From assembly GCA_031553075.1 (NCBI GenBank), contig JAVBLX010000211.1, positions 1-59,669 on the forward strand: 59,669 bases of DNA. The letters run 5' to 3'. The DNA comes from DIGJ01 sp031553075 (GTDB taxonomy: Bacteria; Bacillota; Clostridia; Lachnospirales; Lachnospiraceae). Of the stretch, positions 45,179-52,736 are shown piece by piece. The position numbers and the translations under genes were made by a program. Numbering within the stretch: the first letter of the stretch is position 1; the number at the start of each line of letters is the position of its first letter. A model generated the notes under the pieces. That model worked only from the letters and a program-made list of their open reading frames with translations. It searched no databases and had not been told where the DNA came from.

Positions 45179-45213
45179 AGCCTTGCAGTCTGTGGTGGCT
45201 GTAAGGCTTTTGT
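45179..45213 (+). terminator. Probable rho-independent terminator
   Basis: AGCCTTGCAG (45179-45188) pairs with CTGTAAGGCT (45199-45208) with one G-U, followed by TTTGTT. It lies 80 bp after the lipoprotein gene. The T-run is interrupted, so termination may be partial. Confidence 0.6.
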
Positions 45214-45303
45214 TATGATAACAGTTTAAGGAGTTTAAGAAAGCTAAATTTGATTATTTAGGAAAATAGAACAAGAAAAACAGAAAAAAAGGAGAAAGAT
45301 AGT

Positions 45304-47385
45304 ATGGGAACAACAATGTATGATCCAAAAACGGACGCAGCTTTCCAGCAACCATTTATTGATATTGATGAGAAGAGAGAGAGGACTCTTGCTGATGGAA
45401 CAACCATGCCATATCGGTATATGCATGGAGGATTTCAAGGAACAAATGTAAAGTTTTCTTTTTTCTTTCCAGAAGAAGAAAAATATGAGGGGAGATTTCA
45501 CCAATACCTGTCGCCATTCCCTGGACCGGAGGAAGAAATTGCTTCCATTGGAAGAACTGGTGAAAATGACCGAATTGCCTTCGCTCTTTCTTGCGGTGCA
45601 TATTTTGTGGAAAGCAATATGGGCTCGGCCGCATCCTTTGGACCAATGTCGGATGCAACATTAACCTGGAAATCTTCCGCAGCAGTTGCCGAGTATTCTC
45701 GCGTGAAGGCAAAAGAAATCTATCACCGGGGAAGGGCTTATGGCTATGTATATGGTGGCAGCGGTGGTGGATACAAAACCCTTGCCTGTATTGAGAATAC
45801 GCAAGTTTGGGACGGAGCAGCGCCTTATGTAATTGGGTCTCCTGTGTCACTTCCCAATACCATTACCATGCATGCCCAAGGACAGCGGGTACTGCGCAAC
45901 TGCTTTGATAAAATAGTGGATGCATTAGATGCTGGCGGCAGTGGAAATCCTTACGAAGCATTAAAACCGGAGGAAGCAGAGATGCTAACGGAATTAACCA
46001 AAATGGGATTTCCACCAATTGCCTGGTATCTGGAAGCGAAAGGGGAAATTGACGATGGTTCTCTTCCCGTACTTGCTCCAGGAGTGAAGATGGCAGATCC
46101 GTCTTATTTTGAAGATTTCTGGACGAAGGATGGATATATGGGAGCAGATTCTGCAAGTACAGCAGTACGTGACCGTCTGCAATTTACCGGAATTGTGAAG
46201 TCAGTTAAGCTGCCAAGTCAGGAAGCGGATAACAACCCTGCAGAAGGTTTAAACGGTGTGGATGATGCCTGGAAAAAACAATTGACCGCTGGAAATGGCG
46301 CGTGGATTGAGCTTGAAGAGCTGCCGGGAGGGGAAGATTTGTATCTTCACGGTGTAAATATCATTCCTCAGAGCGGAGCCGCAATGGGAAAGCAGCTGCT
46401 ACTTGATAAAATGGTGCGAAAACCCGGAGAAAAGGGTGGTTATCTTACCATTGGAATGTGTTTTGGAATGGATGATTTACCAGGTGTACTATCTAGTCTG
46501 GAACCGGGGGATAAGGTCTATTTAGACAATTCCGATTATATCGCTATTCAGTCTTATTACCGGCATCAATGTCCAAACGATTTGAGTTTTCACGCATGGG
46601 ACCAATTCCGCAAAGAAGATGGAACACCAGCATTGCCACAGCGAGAAAATGTTATGGGATATGCATTTACCGGAACCGGAACCGTTCAGGATGGAAATAT
46701 TCAGTGCAAAGTCATCCTGACTCAGGCATTGATGGATGAGTTCACTTGTCCATGGTGCGCGGACTGGTATCGACATCAGGTAGTTCAGTCAAAAGGGTCA
46801 GAAAACGACTTCCGCTTATATTATACACAACGGGTAATGCACGGAGATACGGATGCCAGAGTGAATTATATGGTGGTGGATTATATGGGCGTTCAGCGTC
46901 AGTCCATTATTGATCTTGCCAACTGGGTGGAAAAAGGCGTGGAGCCGTTGCCTTCTACTGAATATGAACTTCGCGAAGATGGACAGATATATCTGAATTC
47001 GGATACTACAAAAAGACGTGGTATGCAGGCGGATGTGATAATGACTGCTAATGGAGAGAAATGCGCCCAGGTTAAGGTGGGAGAGCAGGTGACCTTCCAT
47101 ATTGATGTAAAGGTTCCGGAAGGCGCCGGTGAAGTGACGGAGATCGTGATGAGTGATCGGGAACTGGAGGAGTGCACCAGTGAAACGATGTTTCCAGTCA
47201 CCTGTGAGTTTACTCCATATGTGAGAGGTACTATCCACGGAGCGAAGGCTGTATGCACAGCAAGTTATGACAAGCCTGGTACTTACTTTGCTACAACACG
47301 AATTTTATCGAATCGTCATGGGAAAAGAGAAGAAGCATTGACCCAGATTAAGAATCTGGATCGGGTAAGAATCATTGTTTGTTAA
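45304..47385 (+). CDS. Large alpha/beta hydrolase, possible tannase/feruloyl-esterase type
   Basis: A 693-residue protein with an alpha/beta hydrolase core. The nucleophile elbow is GGSGGG with S153 (YVYGGSGGGYKT), and a late motif MHGDTDARVNYM (H513 with D515/D517) may hold the acid and histidine. The spacing of more than 350 residues between them implies a large lid domain, as in tannases and feruloyl esterases. The last 150 residues look like an Ig- or PKD-like sandwich (KAVCTASYDKPGTYFATT). No signal peptide. Its place in this locus suggests removal of acyl or phenolic esters from imported glycosides. The hydrolase fold is fairly safe; the family is not. Confidence 0.65.
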   Translation: MGTTMYDPKTDAAFQQPFIDIDEKRERTLADGTTMPYRYMHGGFQGTNVKFSFFFPEEEKYEGRFHQYLSPFPGPEEEIASIGRTGENDRIAFALSCGAYFVESNMGSAASFGPMSDATLTWKSSAAVAEYSRVKAKEIYHRGRAYGYVYGGSGGGYKTLACIENTQVWDGAAPYVIGSPVSLPNTITMHAQGQRVLRNCFDKIVDALDAGGSGNPYEALKPEEAEMLTELTKMGFPPIAWYLEAKGEIDDGSLPVLAPGVKMADPSYFEDFWTKDGYMGADSASTAVRDRLQFTGIVKSVKLPSQEADNNPAEGLNGVDDAWKKQLTAGNGAWIELEELPGGEDLYLHGVNIIPQSGAAMGKQLLLDKMVRKPGEKGGYLTIGMCFGMDDLPGVLSSLEPGDKVYLDNSDYIAIQSYYRHQCPNDLSFHAWDQFRKEDGTPALPQRENVMGYAFTGTGTVQDGNIQCKVILTQALMDEFTCPWCADWYRHQVVQSKGSENDFRLYYTQRVMHGDTDARVNYMVVDYMGVQRQSIIDLANWVEKGVEPLPSTEYELREDGQIYLNSDTTKRRGMQADVIMTANGEKCAQVKVGEQVTFHIDVKVPEGAGEVTEIVMSDRELEECTSETMFPVTCEFTPYVRGTIHGAKAVCTASYDKPGTYFATTRILSNRHGKREEALTQIKNLDRVRIIVC

Positions 47386-47431
47386 GCTAACAAATTTTAC
47401 TTAGCAGTTTTGATTACACTGAAAGTGTGAA

Positions 47432-47556
47432 AGACATCACAGTTCGATGTCTCGAAATTCTAAGGCGCTACACCGCCTAAGAATTTCTAAATTTTACACT
47501 CGAAGAATGCAAAAAGACGCATTCTTCATGAATTGTTTGTGCCGCTTGTGGCGGCA
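47432..47556. repeat. Cluster of four hairpins in the leader of the GH43_24-like gene
   Basis: Four inverted repeats follow each other: AGACATC/GATGTCT (47432-47452), GAAATTCTAAGGCG with its one-mismatch complement (47454-47487), GAAGAATGC/GCATTCTTC (47502-47527) and TGCCGC/GCGGCA (47540-47556). No T-run follows any of them except short A/T stretches, so they are not ordinary terminators. They fill the gap between the esterase-like gene and the next start codon. A structured RNA or a degraded repeat element are both possible. Confidence 0.5.
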
Positions 47557-47578
47557 TGACGGGAAGTGAGAAAAAAAT

Positions 47579-48628
47579 ATGTACAATTCAATACGACCTG
47601 GCCAGGTATGGCTGGATACAAATGGCAATCGCATTCAGGCACATGGAGGTTCCGTGATGTTCCTGGATGGAGTTTATTATTGGTATGGTGAAAATAAAGA
47701 GAAAACGACAGGTGAAAGTGACATCTGGCATTGGGGAGTACGGTGCTATGCCTCTACCGATTTATATAATTGGGAGGATAAAGGGCTGATTATTTCACCG
47801 GAACCCGAAAGTCCTGGATCAAGTCTGCATCCCGCAACCATGATGGATCGTCCTCACATCATTTATAACCAGACGACCAAGAAGTTTGTCTGCTGGTTAA
47901 AGATTATGAATCGAGATGGCAGTCAGACAGAAACGGTTCTGACCGCAGATGACATTTTAGGCCCTTATGAAATCATGAGGGAAGGTCTGAAGCCACTGAA
48001 TATGAGCGCCGGAGATTTTGATCTGGTAGTAGCTCCCGATGGAAAGGCCTATTACTACTTCGAACGTGTTCACAGCGAAACAATCTGTGCCGATTTGACA
48101 CCAGATTATACCGATGTGACGGGATATTACAGTACCCATTTTCCGCATACTGCACCTCCATATGTAAGAGAGGCAACCGCCCATTTTACCAGAGAAGGAA
48201 AGCATTATCTGGTTACCTCTGGTACAACAGGATATCTGCCAAATCCATCGGAGGTGGCAATTGCCGACACTTGGCATGGACCATTTACAGTGCTTGGAAA
48301 TCCTCATCCTGACGACGACAGCAATACCTCATTTCATTCTCAGATTACCTCAGTTTTTAAAGTTGAGGGAAAGAAAGATTTATATATTGCCATGGCAGAC
48401 CGCTGGGTGCCTGATGAAATGGATTTGAAATATGAAGAGTACAGCCAGATGTTTGAAGCTCTTTTTGCAGGAGAAGGAAAAGAAATGAAAGAAGAGTGGA
48501 AGAAATTTGGCAGTGACAGCAAACGTAATACTTCGATTGCGGATTATGTGTGGCTCCCGTTTCGTTTTGATGGAGAAATGGCTTATCTGGACTGGCAGGA
48601 TGAGTGGAAAATTGAAGAATTTGAATAA
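47579..48628 (+). CDS. GH43 subfamily 24-like exo-beta-1,3-galactanase
   Basis: A 349-residue single-domain five-bladed propeller. The opening PGQVWLDTNGNRIQAHGGSV followed by GVYYWYGENK is characteristic of the GH43_24 group, which removes galactose from beta-1,3-galactan chains of arabinogalactan. Members of this group lack the usual catalytic base aspartate and have been reported to use a glutamine; here Gln in HSQITSVF and Glu in VREATAHF are the candidates. No signal peptide and no carbohydrate-binding module. It gives the strongest hint that the target is a type II arabinogalactan side chain. Assignment is by motif only. Confidence 0.8.
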   Translation: MYNSIRPGQVWLDTNGNRIQAHGGSVMFLDGVYYWYGENKEKTTGESDIWHWGVRCYASTDLYNWEDKGLIISPEPESPGSSLHPATMMDRPHIIYNQTTKKFVCWLKIMNRDGSQTETVLTADDILGPYEIMREGLKPLNMSAGDFDLVVAPDGKAYYYFERVHSETICADLTPDYTDVTGYYSTHFPHTAPPYVREATAHFTREGKHYLVTSGTTGYLPNPSEVAIADTWHGPFTVLGNPHPDDDSNTSFHSQITSVFKVEGKKDLYIAMADRWVPDEMDLKYEEYSQMFEALFAGEGKEMKEEWKKFGSDSKRNTSIADYVWLPFRFDGEMAYLDWQDEWKIEEFE

Positions 48629-48672
48629 AGAAAAGCTGGAAAAGAGCATTCAAAACGAATTAGGGGAGAGTC

Positions 48673-48801
48673 ATTTATAATGAATTAAAATGCGGCATAA
48701 TTGGCGTTGTTCCCATATCCTTGATGATTGGTATTTATGCCATTGAAACAATGGAGTATGAACACTGCACTAAAATATGGAAAGGAAAATCGTATGTTTA
48801 A
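48673..48801 (+). pseudogene. Possible remnant of an NAD-dependent oxidoreductase N-terminus
   Basis: One frame reads ELKCGIIGVVPISLMIGIYA and continues to a TAA at 48799, with no proper start codon and overlapping the GH3 start. LKCGIIGV resembles the first beta strand of Gfo/Idh/MocA dehydrogenases, but the glycine-rich loop is not intact. It is a weak call, kept because the composition looks coding. Confidence 0.25.
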
Positions 48802-51004
48802 TATTAATGAATTAATAGAAAGATTGACACTTGAAGAAAAAGCCAGCCTTTGTTGTGGGGAGGGCTTTTGGAATACCACTGCCCTACCGGAACACGACAT
48901 ACCAGCGATGAACCTTACTGATGGACCTCACGGAGTACGAAAGCAAAGCGGTGTGGCAGATCATCTAGGGTTAAACGAAAGCGAGAAAACAACCTGCTTC
49001 CCAACTGCAGCTGGGTTTGCCTGTTCTTGGAACAAGGAACTTGTTGGTGAAGTCGGCATGGCAATTGGCGAGGAAGCCCTTGCTGAGGACGTGCAAGTTG
49101 TCTTAGGACCTGGTGCAAACATCAAACGTTCTCCCCTTTGCGGACGCAATTTCGAGTACTACTCAGAAGACCCATACCTGACCGGTCAGATTGCGGCGGC
49201 ACATATTAATGGTGTACAGAGTCAGGGAATTGGCACTTCTCTGAAACATTTTGCCGTCAACAACCAGGAAACACGCAGGTTCAATATTAATGCCATTGTT
49301 GATGAACGGACACTACGGGAAATCTATCTTGCTGGTTTTGAGAGTGCGGTAAAAGAAGCACAGCCATGGACAGTCATGGCTGCGTATAACCAGATTAATG
49401 GCGAGTATTGTTCTAAAAATAAGAAGCTGTTAAATGACATTTTGAAAGATGAATGGGGATTTGAGGGGCTTGTGGTGTCAGATTGGTTTGCGACCTGTGA
49501 GCGTGAGCTTGGACTTTTGGCAGGACTGGATTTGGAAATGCCAACAAGTGCTGGCGAAGGAGTAAGAGCAATTGTGGATGCCGTAGAAAGTGGTAATTTA
49601 TCGGTAGATGCTTTAAATGAATCTACAGGTCGAATTCTAAATGTTATTTTTAAAACGACGGATGCCAAAAAGGAAGGTGCAACCTATGACAAAGCTGCCC
49701 ACCACCAACTAGCCCGCAAAGCAGCCGGTGAGAGCATGGTACTGCTGAAAAATGAAAATGGAGTACTGCCAATTGGCAAAACGGGAAAAATCGCTATTAT
49801 TGGCGAGTTTGCCAAAAACCATCGTTTCCAGGGGGCAGGCAGTTCCAGAATTAATACGACTCAAGTGGATATTCCCCTTGATGAAATAAAGAAACACGCA
49901 TTAGAGGCAGAAATTGTCTATAGCGAGGATGCAGAAGCCGCAAAAGATGCCGATGTATGCGTTGTTTTCGTGGGCTTGCCTGACAGCATGGATGCAGAAG
50001 GTAAGGATCGAACCCATCTTAAGCTGCCGGAAGAGCAAAATGCATTGATTGAATCGGTTGCAGCTCTGCAAAAGGATGTTGTCGTGGTGTTGATGAACGG
50101 TTCTGCCGTAGAAATGCCATGGCTTGATCGAGTAAGTGGTGTTTTGGAAGCCTATCTCGGTGGTCAGGGAGCAGGTGGAGCGATTGCAGATATTTTATTT
50201 GGAGTTGTTAACCCAAGCGGTAAGCTTGCAGAAACGTTTCCAATGAAGTTAAGTGATACGCCTTGTTTTATTAATTTTCCAGGTGAAAAAACAAAAGTGG
50301 AATATCGTGAGGGACTGTTTGTTGGTTATCGCTATTACGATAAAGCGGGTGTCCAGCCGTTATTTCCTTTCGGTTATGGTTTGTCATACACCGAATTTGC
50401 ATACTCGGATATTCACCTCGACAAGACTGAAATGCTTGATAATGATAGCGTGACAGTCAACATAAAAGTCAAGAATATCGGTAAGGTAGCAGGAAAAGAG
50501 ATTGTTCAGCTTTACGTTCGCGATGTCGAAAGCAGTGTGATCAGACCGGTTAAAGAATTGAAAGGGTTTGAAAAGGTAGATTTAGAAGCGGGGGAAGAGA
50601 AAGCGGTTACCTTCAGCCTTGATAAACGAGCATTTGCTTTTTACGATGCAGACATAAACGACTGGCGGGTGGAAAGTGGAGCGTTTGAAATTATGATTGG
50701 AAAATCCTCTGCCGATATTGTTCTTTCGGCGACCTTGCAGGTTAATTCCACTACACCAGTTAAGAAAAATTATACCCTGGATTCCACCTTGTTTGACATT
50801 AAGGACGAACCAGCCGCAGCACAACTGATGGGAATGATGGGAAACAGTACAAGTGGCGGAACGGCCCTTGGCATGGACGCAGATGCTGTTTTATCCAGTA
50901 TAAAGGTGCGTTCCCTTGTGCCAATGAGTCTCATGCAAAGCGGCGGGAAGGGCGGCATTTCCATGGATCAACTAAACAGCATGCTGGCTGCAATGAACGC
51001 TTAG
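48794..51004 (+). CDS. GH3 family glycosidase (beta-glucosidase-like)
   Basis: A 736-residue family 3 enzyme resembling the one at 23399-25666: TIM barrel (about 1-290), sandwich (about 310-475), fibronectin III-like domain (about 550-645), C-terminal tail. Nucleophile D230 is in VVSDWFAT; GRNFEYYSEDP and LKHFAVNNQETRR are conserved. The tail of about 75 residues is Met- and Gly-rich (MGMMGNSTSGGTALGMD and MSLMQSGGKGG). The ATG at 48794 has AAAGGA 7 bases upstream; earlier in-frame starts (48728 TTG, 48758 ATG) have poor ribosome sites. No signal peptide. It ends a run of genes before the third TCGGATTT promoter. Confidence 0.94.
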   Translation: MFNINELIERLTLEEKASLCCGEGFWNTTALPEHDIPAMNLTDGPHGVRKQSGVADHLGLNESEKTTCFPTAAGFACSWNKELVGEVGMAIGEEALAEDVQVVLGPGANIKRSPLCGRNFEYYSEDPYLTGQIAAAHINGVQSQGIGTSLKHFAVNNQETRRFNINAIVDERTLREIYLAGFESAVKEAQPWTVMAAYNQINGEYCSKNKKLLNDILKDEWGFEGLVVSDWFATCERELGLLAGLDLEMPTSAGEGVRAIVDAVESGNLSVDALNESTGRILNVIFKTTDAKKEGATYDKAAHHQLARKAAGESMVLLKNENGVLPIGKTGKIAIIGEFAKNHRFQGAGSSRINTTQVDIPLDEIKKHALEAEIVYSEDAEAAKDADVCVVFVGLPDSMDAEGKDRTHLKLPEEQNALIESVAALQKDVVVVLMNGSAVEMPWLDRVSGVLEAYLGGQGAGGAIADILFGVVNPSGKLAETFPMKLSDTPCFINFPGEKTKVEYREGLFVGYRYYDKAGVQPLFPFGYGLSYTEFAYSDIHLDKTEMLDNDSVTVNIKVKNIGKVAGKEIVQLYVRDVESSVIRPVKELKGFEKVDLEAGEEKAVTFSLDKRAFAFYDADINDWRVESGAFEIMIGKSSADIVLSATLQVNSTTPVKKNYTLDSTLFDIKDEPAAAQLMGMMGNSTSGGTALGMDADAVLSSIKVRSLVPMSLMQSGGKGGISMDQLNSMLAAMNA

Positions 51005-51019
51005 GTCATGTTATAAATG

Positions 51020-51106
51020 TCGGATTTGTTGTATGACCTATCGGATTTACTGGATTTTTCCAAGGAGTTTTTGTGGCATAATATAATTATATCGTATTAT
51101 GCCACA
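51020..51106 (+). promoter_or_regulatory. TCGGATTT-type promoter, copy 3 (DUF4038 - GH78 operon) with start-site hairpin
   Basis: TCGGATTT boxes at 51020-51027 and 51041-51048, 21 bp apart, and CATAAT at 51077-51082 after 28 bases. The region is nearly identical to copy 1 through the second box. A perfect 12-bp inverted repeat, TGTGGCATAATA (51072-51083) and TATTATGCCACA (51095-51106), spans the -10 box and the start site, so the RNA would carry about half of it at its 5' end. Confidence 0.75.
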
Positions 51107-51162
51107 AAGTTAGAAGGTAACGGAAGGCAGTATTAATTAGAAAAAAGAAGGAGAAATATGAC

Positions 51163-52695
51163 ATGAGACAATATGAAACATATGAGCTTATCCTGCAAGG
51201 AGAGGAACCGAAGGATTCCTTTGTAGAGGTAGCATTAACAGCAGAGTTTACATTAAATGGAAGTATAACAGAGGTAAAGGGGTTTTACGCTGGAAACGGA
51301 GTCTACAAGGTTCGCTTTTATCCCAAACATGCTGGAAACTATCATTATAAAATAACCGGCGTGGTATCCGCAGAAGGAGATGTGGTTTGCGAACCAGCAG
51401 GCAAATCAGGACATGGCATGGTACAGGCAGATGGAACTCATTTTCGGTATGAAGACGGTACCTGGTTTTACCCTTTTGGAACCACCATATATGCTTTAGT
51501 ACATCAGGAGCAGTCCTTAATTGACCAAACTATAGAAACATTGAAAACAGCTCCTTTTAATAAAGTGCGTATGTGTGTCTTCCCCAAGGACTATGATTTT
51601 TGCAAAAATGAACCTGACTATTTTGCCTTTGAGAAGGCTGGGGAACAGCAGTGGAATACCCATAAGCCCTGCTTTGAATATTGGGATGAGCTGGAACGGC
51701 GGATCCAGCAGTTGGATGAGCTGGGTATCCAGAGTGATTTGATTTTGTTCCACCCATATGACCGTTGGGGCTTTGCTAAGTTGCCGATGGAGGATGCCCT
51801 GACCTATTTGGACTATGCCATAAGACGTCTTTCATCCTTTCCCAATGTATGGTGGAGTCTGGCCAATGAATATGATTTAATGGATTATTATCAGGACGAA
51901 GATTGGAGCAAATTTGCCCATTACATTCATGAAGCGGATGAATATGGTCATCTTCTGAGCAATCATCAGTGTTTTCGAGCATGGGATTTCCGTAATGAGG
52001 ACACTACTCATATCTGCCATCAGATTAAGAATGTAGATGCCATTAGTAATGATATTAAAATATACCAGAAACCTTGTATGGTCGATGAGTGTCGCTATGA
52101 AGGAAATCTAATCTACGAATGGGGAAATATATCTGCTTTTGAAATGGTAAACCGTTTTTGGAAGATAGTGGTTCAAGGTGGATATTGTACCCATGGAGAG
52201 GTTTTCATGAACGAGGATCAGGTTCTTTGGTGGGCTCGTGGTGGTATTTTGAAAGGAGAAAGTCCTAAACGGATTGAATTTTTAAAAGGCATAGTGGACT
52301 CTCTGCCAGGTCCCATTGAATTTATGAATGGAATGTTTTTAATCAAGAGCAGCGAAGAGTTTGAGGCGATTAAGAAGCACGGGATTCCGGGAATGGAAGG
52401 GAATGCATTTGTTCGTTCCATTCTTCGACTTAACTGGGAGCAAGCCACCGAAGTATTCCGCAGCTTTAAAAAGTTTATAGGTCATGTAGGGGATGAAGTT
52501 TATTTACTTTACTTGGAAAATCAATGTACTGCCATTGGTGAGCTTGCCCTCCCGGAGGAAGGAAGCTATGATGTGGAAGTGATTGATGCATGGGAAATGA
52601 CCAGAACGAAAGTATTATTCGGTGTCAACGGGAAGATTCAGGTTGATTTGCCGGGAAAAGAGGGGATGGCTGTGCTGGCACGGAAATGCATATAA
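51163..52695 (+). CDS. DUF5060/DUF4038 family putative glycosidase
   Basis: A 510-residue protein with an N-terminal DUF5060-type Ig-like domain (about 1-85), a TIM-barrel DUF4038-type domain (about 88-400) and a small C-terminal sandwich that may be DUF5605. Barrel motifs include GTTIYALVHQE, FHPYDRWGF, WWSLANEYDL (Glu as a likely acid) and MVDECRYEG (Glu as a likely nucleophile), the pattern expected of a retaining clan GH-A enzyme. DUF4038 also occurs in GH140 apiosidases, but this protein is not clearly one. No signal peptide. It is the first gene of the rhamnosidase operon. Domain names are from memory of family motifs. Confidence 0.78.
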   Translation: MRQYETYELILQGEEPKDSFVEVALTAEFTLNGSITEVKGFYAGNGVYKVRFYPKHAGNYHYKITGVVSAEGDVVCEPAGKSGHGMVQADGTHFRYEDGTWFYPFGTTIYALVHQEQSLIDQTIETLKTAPFNKVRMCVFPKDYDFCKNEPDYFAFEKAGEQQWNTHKPCFEYWDELERRIQQLDELGIQSDLILFHPYDRWGFAKLPMEDALTYLDYAIRRLSSFPNVWWSLANEYDLMDYYQDEDWSKFAHYIHEADEYGHLLSNHQCFRAWDFRNEDTTHICHQIKNVDAISNDIKIYQKPCMVDECRYEGNLIYEWGNISAFEMVNRFWKIVVQGGYCTHGEVFMNEDQVLWWARGGILKGESPKRIEFLKGIVDSLPGPIEFMNGMFLIKSSEEFEAIKKHGIPGMEGNAFVRSILRLNWEQATEVFRSFKKFIGHVGDEVYLLYLENQCTAIGELALPEEGSYDVEVIDAWEMTRTKVLFGVNGKIQVDLPGKEGMAVLARKCI

Positions 52696-52736
52696 AATGG
52701 ATAAAATAAAGACATTGGAAGGTGGAGGTAGATAGT

